Shown: positions 33,910 through 44,199 of the stretch, one piece after another
Layout of the letters: each line of letters starts with the position of its first letter
How positions within the stretch are numbered: the stretch's first letter is position 1
Assembly (NCBI GenBank): GCA_037176725.1
Contig: JAZBRS010000054.1
Span: 15,022,001 to 15,086,000 of the forward strand
DNA length: 64,000 nt
From: Posidonia oceanica
Taxonomy: Eukaryota; Streptophyta; Magnoliopsida; Alismatales; Posidoniaceae
Direction of reading: 5' to 3'
Notes under the pieces: model-generated
What the model saw: the letters and a program-made list of their open reading frames with translations, nothing else
Database searches by the model: none
What the model was told of the DNA's origin: nothing
Made by a program: the position numbers and the translations under genes

Positions 33910-36900
33910 ACAGCGAAGCAAAAACCTCGGAAAAGCCATGCGAATGCAAGAATGCAGAAAAGATCGGAAGAGGCCAAAGGGGAGGCAAAACAATGTGTGT
34001 GTAAGAACAGACGTCGTTTAGGACCGCTCAGAGTAGGTGTGAAGACCTACGGAGGGGAGAGTGTGCAAACGGAGGGATTACCACCTCTTAGCGACTGTTT
34101 CCCACTAAACCGTTCCACGGTGTGTCTCGCATGCTGCCCAAAGCTCGCGATGCGATCGGATCGTGGAAAAGGGGGAAGAAAGTCACATTAAGCGGAAAAT
34201 CCAAGGAAAACTCAACACAAAACACACGGGGATACGCGAAACGAGGATTTGGAGATAGAAGTAGAAAGGGGAGGACTTATTCTACATGCTCAAAAAGACA
34301 GAAAGCGAAAACAAGGAAAACTGTGCGAATGGTATGCAAATGCAATGCAAGGGTTCAGGGGGACATACCTGGAAATCCGGGAGCCTGATCTGAGATCTGT
34401 CTGGTCCATGCTGAAGAGCGCCTCGCCGCGGTCGCCTGGGCAGCTTGCTTGAGAAGATCCAACGGCCGGATTGGAAGATATTGCAGCTTCAAGGCAGAAG
34501 GGCCAGAACAGGGGAGAAGAACAGATCTAGGTGTTCAGGAGGTCCTAGGGATGTGCAAAAAGGTCCTCCCAAGTGAAAGGGAGCTAAAAGTGCTTAGTGT
34601 GTGCAAGAGGATGCTAGAATGCAAGACTAGATGAGTGCAGGATGCATGCAAAAGCAAGAAAAAGCAAAGAACAGAGACTGGGAAAAGCCAGGAGTTCAGA
34701 AAGCATTTTGGAAAAGAAAAGGGGCTAAAAATGCAAATTTTCCAGAAAACAGGGGTCCACAGGAAAGGATTTTGAAAACAGGAGAGGACAGAGGTCCATT
34801 TTGCAAAAAACTAGGCTCAGAAAGCTGTTTTGAAAAGAGGGTATGCTTTGAAAGAGGTTTTGAGACCAAAAAGAAGTCAGAAAGTAATTTTGAAAAAACT
34901 GGGGTTTAAAATGCAAATTTTCCAGAAAACAGGGTTCTGGGGAGTCCGGGAATACTAGTGGAAGGTCTATATGCAATTTGGTAGGCATAGGAGCTAGAAT
35001 GCAACCTAGGGGCAAAATGGTCTTTTCACATGATTTTTAAAAGATGCAAGGACCTATGTGTGATTTTGAAATCATGCAGGGGCTAAAAATGCAATTTAGT
35101 ATGGAAAACATGCTCTGAAAATCAAGGAACAGGACTGCAGTATAATTTTTGGAAAGATCAGGGTCAAAAATGCAATGCAATAAACCAAAATACATGCAAC
35201 ACAGTTACTGTCCATTTAATATGGACCTAAATGTAAATATGCAAGAGCAGAAGGTAAAAAATGCAATGCAGTATGCAAAATAAGAAATAACAGCTAAGTT
35301 CCTACAGTGCAATGGATTTAAATGCAGAAACAGAAACATGCAGGGACCTAGAATGCAATGCAGTATGGTAAAATGCCAGCAAATAAATGAACTGATTCAA
35401 GACAGGACTTACATGCAAAAATCAAAAACAGAGGGGCTAAACTGCAAAATATTATAACAGCACAGCACAGTAACAGGACTAAAAGGCAAATAGCGAAAAG
35501 CAAGAACAAAAGTTGCAATTTAGCATGGTATTTAATTAAAAACTAAGCATGTTAAATGAACAGAGGACTGAAGTGCAAAAATTGAAAAACTTAAGGCAGA
35601 TATGCAATATTTGCAAGGAAACCATATAACCAGAAAAATAATTGAACAGTGGTTGGCCGGCGGTGGTTGGCACTGTAGCAGGATTCCACCGGAGCTCACC
35701 ACCACCGGCACAGGGAGCTTGGGGAGGCGTGAGATGGCGGAGGCCACTGACGGCGACTGTGCAGAGCTTCGGAGACCGTCGGAGCAGCGTTCTATTGACC
35801 GGAGCATCAGGAGGAACAGCAGCCGGCGCCGGAGAAGAAGCATCATCCGGCGAGTCGAGGACGGCGCTGGAAGATTGGGAACTAGCTTCTGATGGGTGGA
35901 AAAGCAACAGAGGAGGGAGAGGGAGCGGAGGAGGTAAGAAAGTACCTGTGTTCGCGTCTGGAGTGCGCTCCCGACCTCAGCAGGATCGGAGGTGGCCGGC
36001 GGTCGTCGTCTGGTAGCAGCGGAGACTTCCAGCGACTCGCGGAGGTTGGGATCCTCTCAGGGGGTGCTCCTGGTGCTTCCTGAGCGATCGGACGCGAGCT
36101 TCGAAGCTTGGAGAGGAATCTGGCGTTTTTGGGTGCAGAGGATACTGCCGGAAGTGGGGGGAGGTTGTTGCTGCTCGTCCGGTGGAGTGGAACCCTCCGG
36201 GAGGTTGCTGGAAGTCTGGCGAGTGAGGTTGGATGCTCGGAGAGGGTTTCTGGAAGGTGTGGAAGGAGATAGCTGACTGGGACGATTTTGGGTCTGTGGT
36301 GAAGCCAAGTGTTTGTTGTGTTGTTTGGGATCTGTGGTGAGAGTTAGGGCCGGAGGTCTGGGGCTCTGGAAAGGTGGGATGCAGGTGAATGTCTGGGTGG
36401 ATTTTGGTGGGATCTGGTGAACGGGAGTGAAGGGAATTCTGGAGGGATCTGTGTTGGGTTTGCAGTTGGAGTGTCGGGTGATCAGGGGTGGTTTCAGTGG
36501 TGGAATGGCTGTAGAAAGGTTGGGGAAGGGTGCTGGATTTCTGGGTGAGCTTGGGGGAGGAATTGGGTGAAGGATGGAGGCCAGGAAGGAGTTTGGTTTT
36601 CTGGAAATGGAAGAGGGAAGTCTGCTGAATTTTTCAGAAAAGAAAGGAGGAGGATTGGGCGTGGGGATTGGGCTGAGATGGAGGCTTCTCTCCGGGATGC
36701 CAAGGACTCTCAAACACTCTCTTCTGCTCTCTCCTTTCTCTGGAATTGGAAGATGAAGAGGAGGAGAACGGAAGCTGCTTAGGTGGGGGGAAAAAAAATC
36801 TGGAATTCCGGACTCTCTCAGGTTTCTCTCTGGGTTTGCTCTGATTGCTGAAGGTTGCTGGCTGAAGAAGCTCTCCCAAAAAAAAAGACCTTGGCTGGTG

Positions 36901-36910
36901 GAATGAATGG

Positions 36911-36920
36911 GAGCTTATAT
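36911..36920 (-). promoter_or_regulatory. TATA-like box of the element 1 promoter
   Basis: The minus strand reads CCCATATAAGCTCCC, about 1.9 kb into the LTR in the sense direction and before a GC-rich leader-like block. It is the best TATA match seen in the LTR, so transcription would start near 36885. Inferred from sequence only. Confidence 0.45.
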
Positions 36921-37242
36921 GGGGAGAGACCGGCTGCTGGCGCGCTACCGAATTTCAAACTCGTCGGCGGCCACTGCAACAGACAAGAGATGGCGAGGCG
37001 ACTGGCAATGAAAGCCTCCGGATTTGGTGCTGAGATGAAGGAGACGGCGGGCTGCTGTAGATGAAAGGATAGAGCTTCGAATTTGAACAACGGAGGGAAA
37101 GCTGCAGGCCGCTCGCGGGAGGGGAACTGTGGAAAAAACGCAGAAGGAGGAGGAGGAAGAAGGAGAGCATGGGCCAGGCTGTGCGGGGGGGCTGAAAAAA
37201 GAAATAAAAGAAAAGAGAAACGGGCCAGTTTGAGCCCAATAA

Positions 37243-37292
37243 GGAAAGAAAGAAAGAAAGAAAGAAAGAAGGAAGAAAGAAAGAGAGGGTAG
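37243..37292. repeat. (GAAA)n microsatellite in the 5' LTR
   Basis: Same length and interruption pattern as 18043-18092. Confidence 0.85.
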
Positions 37293-38807
37293 AATGGGGA
37301 AATAAAATAGGTAAAAATAAACTAAAAATAAATAAAAATATTAGAAGAGTTTTGCTGTAGATTAGGATTTTAATTAAGATTTTTAATGGTTATTCTGAGT
37401 TGATTAATGTGTTTTGGGCTTGATTAGGGTTTTAGGGTTTTGGTTTTGTTTTTAATTGGTTTTCACTTGATTAAATGTTTGTTAAACCTTTTTTAAATTG
37501 TTTTAAAAAATTGTATTTCCCTTGTTGGACACTTGGGATATTGATTAGGATTTTTTAGGATTTAATTTCGTATTAATCAGGATTGGTTTTAGATTTTTAA
37601 GTTGTAGTCTTCTTAGGGTTTTTCCTTCTTAAGTCTTTTAAGTTATGTTTTGATTTTTATTTATTGATTTTTCTTGGAGTTTTTGGTTGGGTTTTTCTGG
37701 TTTGATAGGACGTTTTTAAGTCTTTCAGATGTGTTTTTATTTTCTTTTTTAATTAAGTTTTTAACTTGTTTTTCTTATGTTTATTAGGTTAAGTCTTTTG
37801 CCCTTTTTTAATTGCTTGTTTTAGTGTTTGATTTTTAATTCTTCTTCTTAGGGTTTGTCTTTTAATTCTTCTGATGGGGTTTTTATTTTTGGTGGGTTTT
37901 GATTTTATTTTAGCTTTTTTCTTGATTTTTCAGTGTTTTCTTTTGATTTGTTTGGCATTTTTTAGCTTGCATGTTTGGTTTTCCTTTTAGCTTGATTTAG
38001 TTAAGTTTAAGTTGTTAATTGCTTGTTTAACATTTTTTTAATTGTTTTTCTTAGGGTTCTGATTTGCTTCTTTTGTGTTTTGAGATTTTACAGATTTTTA
38101 TGGGTTTTTGTGGATTTTTGCAAAAGGGAGAAAAGGAAAAGAGAAGGAGGAAAGAAATGGAAAAAAGAGGGAGATAAGAGGAAAAGAGATAGGTTGGAGG
38201 AAAACGATTTTTCAAAATTCAGAAAAAGTGTTAAAAATAAAGTAAAAATAGGGATAAGATAGAGGAAGGATAGAAGCACAGAGGGGGCCCACAGCCAGAC
38301 CAGAAAAAGGATGAGAAGGGGATGAAAGGAGAGATGATAATCAGGAGAGAGAGAGGAGAGAGAAAATGATAATCCCGGAGAGAGAAAAGGATAATTTGGG
38401 TGGAAGAGGGTCTTAATGGTCTTGGAATGGGGTGAGAATTGGTGAGTGGGTAGTCTAGGATTTGAAGTCTTGGTTCTAAAGTTTTGGTTTGATCCTAAGG
38501 GGGTTTTGGAGGGGTTTCAAGGTGTAGAAAAAGGGTAGTTTCACCTAGGTTTTCTAGGGTTTTTGGGAATGGGTCAGGTTTGGAAATTTCTAGGTTTTTG
38601 GGTAGGTTTGTTGAGTGGATAGTGGTGGGTTTTCCTATGGATTTTGGTTAGGTTTTGAGGTTGGGAAGGGGGGCAAAGGTCTGGGCCAAGACAGGCTGAT
38701 TTTGAAGGGTAGAGAGGAGGATTAGGGCTAGGGTTTGGTTGGAGTTTGATCCAGCAATCACCAAGAGGGCTCCAAGGGTCCAAGCCTGCCAAGATGGGGT
38801 GTCAACA

Positions 38808-38812
38808 ACTGG
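38808..38812. repeat. Target-site duplication ACTGG (right of element 1)
   Basis: Identical to 13705-13709. Confidence 0.92.
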
Positions 38813-39186
38813 ACTCATAACCTGGTCGCCAGAAGAAGAGGCGACTCAGATGGGCGCCACCGCAATCGGCAACAGACCCTTCAGCTTCATGCGTCGACTT
38901 TCCCACCTTAGTTTGAACCCTCAAAGGAGGCACGACGCTGGACACCCTAAAAGGAGGCGACTGGTCCAGGCGCCACTTAGAGCGGCGGCTAATAACGGCA
39001 AAGGGTTTCACCCTTCAATTTCTCTCTAAAACACAATCTTATACATTAACAAACGACAAAACACCATTCAGAAGCTAAAATGTAAATCAATCCAAACTCA
39101 AATTCAAGAACTGAAACATAATTCAACCCAAACTTAAAAATTAAAACATGATTCAACTCAACCTCAACTTAAAATTTAAAACATAA
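38813..39186. other. Spacer between the two PMD-like loci, with GGCGAC inverted repeats
   Basis: Before element 1 inserted, this stretch joined 13704 and would have been the promoter or 5' region of the minus-strand locus at 13512. It contains GGTCGCCAGAAGAAGAGGCG-type inverted repeats and a GGCGACTGGTCCAGGCGCC palindrome-like word. No gene is supported; the frame at 38802-39011 is not conserved with anything recognised. Confidence 0.5.
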
Positions 39187-40149
39187 TCAGCCATGCATTG
39201 CCATGTTCAAGCGGTTGAGCCCAAGCATTTTCAGAAATTCCTGCCTGTCATCTACATACTTCTGAGGAGTGGGGCAGCACCGTGCATCCCACTTCACATA
39301 CTTCGCCTCCTGGGACTCCCGAGCAGTTGCAGAAAGCCGAGGTGCACTTAGAGACATTCGCCTGCCGATATAAACCCAACGTGCTATGTACTCCAGGACC
39401 ATCCGTTCATCCCGGTCACCGTCTTCCTTGCGAACGCGGATCGGAGGGGTCAGAACTGCATCAACCTAGACAACTAGCTCCTGATTCAGCAGACGTGGAC
39501 AGCGATGGATGGGATATAGCACTAATGATGTGGCACCTACCAATAAGAGCTCAAGGTCACTATGAACTGTGCTCATCACCCGCGCCGTATGAGCTCCAGG
39601 CAGCTTCGGAACAAAGTCAAAATCCTGTAGTGACAAGCATCCAAGGCGAAGAATGCAGTCATGGAAGCTCAGGCCTGTAAAATCTGTATAACAACAGTAA
39701 TGAGACATGAACCACCTGTGCAGTAGCAGTGAAGAACCGAAGAATTTCCCTGAACAAAAGGCACTGGTGAGTCCCTCCATGGTGCAAGCCAACACAGTAG
39801 GAGCCAAGCACAAGTCTGGACGAACAACGACCAACATCAAGAGATCCACATGGTGAAGATCCATTGCGAAATTTGCATCTGCAAACAAGGCAAGGCCGTC
39901 GACTGCTACAAACAAGCACTTCTTCAGCTCTGCTTCAGCAAGTTGTCTGATGCTAAGAACCTCCCACAGGCCTCGAAGGAAGAGTCTCCCCGAGTGCATC
40001 AAAGCCTTGCTAGCCTCCTGATCCATTGCTAAATACCCGCCTATCTTCCTGGAACCCACTGTCTCAACGGAAATGGCGAAGCGATCATCTGCCGCCTCAG
40101 TAGATTCCACCGCCAACCCAAGCAAAGAGGACACCTCCTCGCACGTGAT
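39187..40149 (-). pseudogene. PMD/DUF7745-like gene, 3' part (locus 2), split by element 2
   Basis: Reading from the insertion point at 40149, the frame gives ITCEEVSSLLGLAVES, then LFADANFAMDLHHVDLL, LAPTVLACTMEGLTSAF and a final part ending LNMAMHG at 39187. This matches the plan of the family, including the dORFs of elements 1 and 2 (LAPVVLAETYRGLD). An in-frame TAG at 39466-39468 interrupts it; the frame continues unchanged afterward (IRVRKEDGDRDERMVLEYI). The 5' part lies at 62824-63226 beyond element 2. The first 18 residues of the apparent upstream frame (MHTSFGNVHG) come from the LTR and are not part of the gene. Confidence 0.75.
40145..40149. repeat. Probable target-site duplication GTGAT (left of element 2)
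   Basis: GTGAT precedes the TG at 40150; GTAAT follows the terminal CA at 62824-62828. Four of five bases match, as expected for an older insertion with one later transition. Confidence 0.7.
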
Positions 40150-41110
40150 TGTAGTAATCCTAAATTTTAATCGTCCATGCACATTACCAAAGCTTGTGTG
40201 CACCGATCAAAATAGGCTCACTATGTGCGGCTGGATCCGAGGGAAGAACTCAACTCAGAAACGCTGGCAAAAGAAAATAAAAGAAAAGAAATGATAAGAC
40301 AATTCGGAGTCGCCACCGGGTCTATTGAATTGGAAGACAAGGAAAACCAGGGGTTAAGCATGAAAAGACATGCAAAACCGGATGCAAGGAGGGGCAAAGA
40401 GATGCAAGGATAAGCTAAGCTATGCTATGCTACTATGCTATGCTATGACTCATGCCTAGGATAAAGGAAAAGGTCGATGCAAGCCAAGAGAAAGGGCAAG
40501 GACTCCTGTTACGCACGAGGAAGGTGTTAGGCACCCCGATACGTCCGAGAGTCGGTCTTTCTTAGGCAATCTCGCGCTTATGCAAGGAATTGCTAGCCTA
40601 ATGCCTAATGCCTTAAATGCTTACCTATTATGCAAGGGAAATAAACATGCTGTCTAAGTGCTCAGCCACGCTGCTAGTGTTCCGAACTGGGCGGACCCTA
40701 GTTTGTGAGAACTCCTAAGCAGTAAGCATCACGGCCCTATATGCGGATGCAAGTGACAAAACAAAACGGCGGGAAAACCAAGCAATGCGAGCGACATGCA
40801 AGCAATAAAGTAAAACAGGTGCGGAAAATGATGCAAAAATACAGAAAATAAAGCAAGGCACAGAAAACGATGCCGAAAGCAGAAAGCGATGCAAAGGGGG
40901 GAGAAAATCATGCAAAGGAGCGGAAAAGCGATGCAAAACACGGAAAACGAGGTAAAGTGCGCAAAACAAGGCAAAGCGGGGTGCGAAATCAAAACAAAGG
41001 GGTGGGTAACATGCATTGGGGTTGCAGCAAGCCAAAGAAGCGATAAAATGCGAGAAAAGGCGAGCAAAACGAAATCTGCATTTTAAAACAGCTGTCAGCC
41101 ATCTGCAGGT

Positions 41111-43282
41111 ATTGGACACTGGCAACACCAGCGTCCAACGTTGGACACTGGCAGAGTCGGCATCCAACACATGCTGCAAACAGACAACATGCAAACTTTT
41201 TAAAAAAAAATGCATTCTACCTATATGAATACAATACAGATGCAAATGTGCGGCTACATGGGTACTAGACATACAAATCTAACCTAACAGAAGATCAGAG
41301 GAAGAATCAGGGCAAGGGACATGCCAGAATCAAGGATTCGAGCTAGCAGGTTGTTGGACACCTGTAGGCTGGGCATCCAACGTTAGACGCCAGAGAGGCT
41401 GGCGTCCAACACAGGACAGAAGGCAGAGGGGGGAAGGGAGCATGCAAGTGATAGGTGAGAGTTGGGATCATGCATTTGGGTCACTGGGATTGAGCATGGA
41501 GCAAGCAAGCATGCAGGGGAGGCATAAAACAAGCAAACAGGCCTTACCTGTGCTAAGTGCCAGGCCAGAGGCACAACCAGGGTGTTGTACGTGAGCTAGG
41601 CCAGCGTCCAACGTTGGACGCCAGCACCAGCAGCGTACAACGCTCTGGGAGGCACAACACACAAAAAGCATGCAAAAACAAGCAAATAATCCACAGAAAC
41701 TAAAGGCAGCTGCTATTGATGCTAAACATGCATAAGAACATAGGAGGCAAACAAATAAGCAAGATCAGAGAGGCATGCAAGCTTTAAACAAATGCATGAG
41801 AAGCCAAATCGTTGGACGCTGGAGCGAGCAACGTCCAACGTTGGACGCTGAAAGCTCTGGCGTCCAACGACCCAGATCAGCAGACTTACCTGTTCTAAAG
41901 GGGGAGCTCAGCTCTACCCCACCTAGATGCATGCAAACACTTTAACAGCATGTAGGAAACTAACAGGAGCATGCACAACAAACATGGCAAGCATTTAATA
42001 CAAGGAGGCAAGATAATAGAAGGCATGCATATAAGAACATGAGCTTCAAACTTAAAAAAAGGAATACATGGCTTAAAGACATCCTAGCAAGCCTAAGCAT
42101 GGCTGCCTTAGGGGCCAGGCATCTCTAACTAGGCATGGGTCACAAGATAATACCATAAATATGCATGATATAAGCATAGCAGCAAAGTAAAGCAAGCAGG
42201 GGTGTTGGACGCTAGGTGAACCAGCGTCCAACGTTGGATGCGGCTCACCCTGCATCCAACGCAGGCAGGAGACAAACTGATATCAGAGCATGCAAAGGGA
42301 CTCAAACAAGCATGGAACAAGCATGGGACAAGCAGATAGGCATGGCACAGCATTAGAAAGCAATAAAGGAAGCATATGGCATATATTTGCAAAGAAGCAT
42401 GCAAAGGAAAAGCATGGGAAGCATTCAAACAAGGGCAGAGCGAAGCAAGCCGTTGGACGCCGGCCTATGCCGCGTCCAACGTTGGACGCACCAATTGGTG
42501 CATCCAACACATTGAACTTCTTCTTGGATGTGAACCACATCCAAAAGGAGTTAAAAGCTTGTAAAAAAGGCACGTAAACACTGTACCATGCATGCAAGGT
42601 CCTATGGGGTAGGAGACTAACTTTTTTTACGGGCTAGACCGGCGGCTTCACCTCGTTCACCGGAGTTGCAGGTGTGTCCATGGCAGCAAGTTCGGCGAGG
42701 TCCACTGGGCAGCTCGGAGCACTGGAGGAGCTTGCAGCTAGTTGCAGACAAAGATGGGAGTGCCTTCTTGCTCTCGGAAATGGAAATTCTCTCGTTCTCT
42801 CTATGTGGTTACTGTGGCGAAGGCTGGAAGTTGCGGCTTTATGCAAAATGGCATGGGTTCGTGTGTTGATAGAGGGATTTGCAGGTGGTTGCAGGCAATG
42901 TCAGAGGCCAATGGGTGTACGCAAGGCTCGAGGGATGTCAGAGCTGTGGCAGAGGCTTGTCAGACGGCCGGCGGAGCCACGGTGGTGGCTGACACGGGCG
43001 ACCGAAGGTGTGAGGGCTGTGAGAGCGGGATTTCTGGTTAAACGGGCAATGATGAGTATCTAAGGTAGTTACTCACCCTTGGAAGGTAGTGGATGAGCTG
43101 GAGGGAAGGGAATGACAAGTAGTAAGTGCGAGGAGGCGCGGGATTGGACGGCTGGTGAGCTGGAAGGGGTGGAACAGCCGCTGCTGCCGTCGAGCCGTTG
43201 GACGCTAGACCAGAGGCGTCCAACGTTGGACCCGAGCACAGGCCGCGTCCAACGTTGGACGCTGCCTGTTCCAGCGTCCAAC
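41111..43282. repeat. Seven clusters of 29-nt stem-loops with fixed arms and variable loops (left LTR)
   Basis: Each unit is a 9-nt arm near GTTGGACGC, an 11-nt loop (range 10-12), and the complementary arm GCGTCCAAC. Units abut, so the joint reads GCGTCCAACGTTGGACGC. Clusters: 41111-41168, 41353-41410, 41584-41641, 41811-41868, 42204-42260, 42452-42508 (two units each) and 43197-43282 (three units). All loops differ; several are themselves partly self-complementary, for example ACCAATTGGT. The clusters lie 170-690 bp apart. They are non-coding. Confidence 0.85.
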
Positions 43283-43460
43283 ACACTCAGATGGCATAAG
43301 CTGCAAATGGGCTTAGGTTTGGGCCTAGAAGTGTTGTTAAAATCGCAAGAAGGCCTGTTGGATGCTGCCTGTTCCAGCGTCCAACACACTCAGATGGCAT
43401 AAGCTGCAAATGGGCTTAGGTTTGGGCCTAGAAGTGTTGTTAAAATCGCAAGAAGGCCTG
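43255..43460. repeat. 103-bp tandem duplication, left LTR only
   Basis: GCTGCCTGTTCCAGCGTCC occurs at 43261 and 43364, with the intervening sequence duplicated almost exactly. It is absent from the right LTR, so it arose after insertion. One copy of the stem-loop was duplicated with it. Confidence 0.85.
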
Positions 43461-43605
43461 GTAAAGGCTTCTAGGGTTTGGGCAAGGTTTTGGGTTTGGA
43501 AATGGGCTAGAAAATGGGTTAGAAAAGGGAATGCCATTCCAGAAACCACACGAGCCTGCAAAAGAGAACCACTAACTTCCAGGCTGTCAGAATGGGGTGT
43601 CTACA

Positions 43606-43618
43606 GATGCCCCTCCCT
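43606..43618 (-). promoter_or_regulatory. Polypurine tract of element 2
   Basis: The minus strand reads AGGGAGGGGCATC, identical to element 1, immediately before the 3' LTR. Confidence 0.85.
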
Positions 43619-44180
43619 GAGCAAGGTCGAGCGGAGCGAGACTGCTACTTAGGGTTGACAAGACACCCTACCTGACGCCGGTGAGAGCGCAAATGACTGT
43701 AGGCACGAGTCATTCGCCCGGTGGATGCACTAGAAGACATGATCCAAAGCCACAATGCAGATGCAGATGCAAATGCAGATGCTGATGCCATGCGTGCAAT
43801 GCGATGTATGCTAATGCAGGAATTAGTGCAGAGGTTATGTTAGATGTTAGTGAAGATGCAATGTATGCCGATGCAGTTATTTACCATGCAATGCTGTTAG
43901 CGCAAGAATACGATGCTGATGCGGAAGAGATGCAAGTAAAGCTGCGGTGCAATGCGTGAGTTTGGGGGTTAGTCCGACCTCACAAAGGAAATGCTTGACA
44001 AGACTGACGAGCTTGGCATCCGAGCAGTTAGGGCTGCTAGCCCAACAAAACAGAAAGGGAGACAATTGGGCGGCTGTCGACCGAGCAGTTGGGGCTGCCA
44101 GCCCGTAGGAAAAAAGTGCAGCTTGCCCCCGCCTGAGGGAGCAAGCAAGAAAAGAAAGGGGGTTGGCAAGTGTGGGCATC
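43619..44180. other. Non-coding 3' region with GCAGTT hairpin motifs
   Basis: It holds GATGCAGATGC-type words (about 43755-43790) and two copies of CGAGCAGTTxGGGCTGCxAGCCC (near 44030 and 44085), the motif also present in the element 1 arrays. No gene was seen. Confidence 0.6.
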
Positions 44181-44199
44181 GTCCGCACGAAACGAGGCC

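Larger units (their letters stand above)
13710..38807 (-). mobile_element. Element 1: Ogre-like Ty3/Gypsy retrotransposon lacking RT
   Basis: It is 25,098 bp long, with two 5,898-bp LTRs at exactly 19,200-bp offset, TG...CA ends and a perfect ACTGG duplication. On the minus strand the order is 5' LTR, tRNA-Arg primer site, leader, gag-protease with a G-patch-like motif, truncated integrase, PMD-like downstream ORF, three tandem arrays, polypurine tract and 3' LTR. Size, LTR length, tRNA-Arg priming, the extra ORF and a repeat-rich 3' region place it in the Tat/Ogre group. Reverse transcriptase and both RNase H domains are absent. By eye about 35 LTR sites differ (0.6%) with no indel, so the insertion is young. 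Confidence 0.95.
32910..38807 (-). repeat. 5' LTR of element 1
   Basis: Aligns to 13710-19607 without gaps at about 99.4% by eye. In the sense direction it runs from 38807 to 32910. The TATA-like box at 36911-36920 suggests U3 of about 1.9 kb and R-U5 of about 4 kb. It contains the conserved hairpin block (33195-33300), an internal copy of the primer-site core (33024-33036), the 88-bp repeats and the (GAAA)n run. Confidence 0.95.
40150..43605 (-). repeat. 3' LTR of element 2
   Basis: Runs TGTAGTAATCC to GTGTCTACA on the plus strand. It includes the conserved hairpin block (about 40495-40575), a primer-site-like core (40305-40317), seven clusters of TTGGACGC stem-loops and a 103-bp tandem duplication (43255-43460). 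The duplication and two extra stem-loop units, less small deletions, explain why it is longer than the other LTR. Confidence 0.93.

Noticed and set aside
38813..39011. Short protein at 38802-39011
   Set aside because: Starts in the LTR-flank joint, has no domain and no counterpart; treated as spacer.
41111..43282. CRISPR array
   Set aside because: Palindromic repeats with unique spacers look similar, but the units are in a plant LTR, the spacers are only 10-12 nt, clusters hold two or three units and no cas genes exist. Reported instead as LTR stem-loops.
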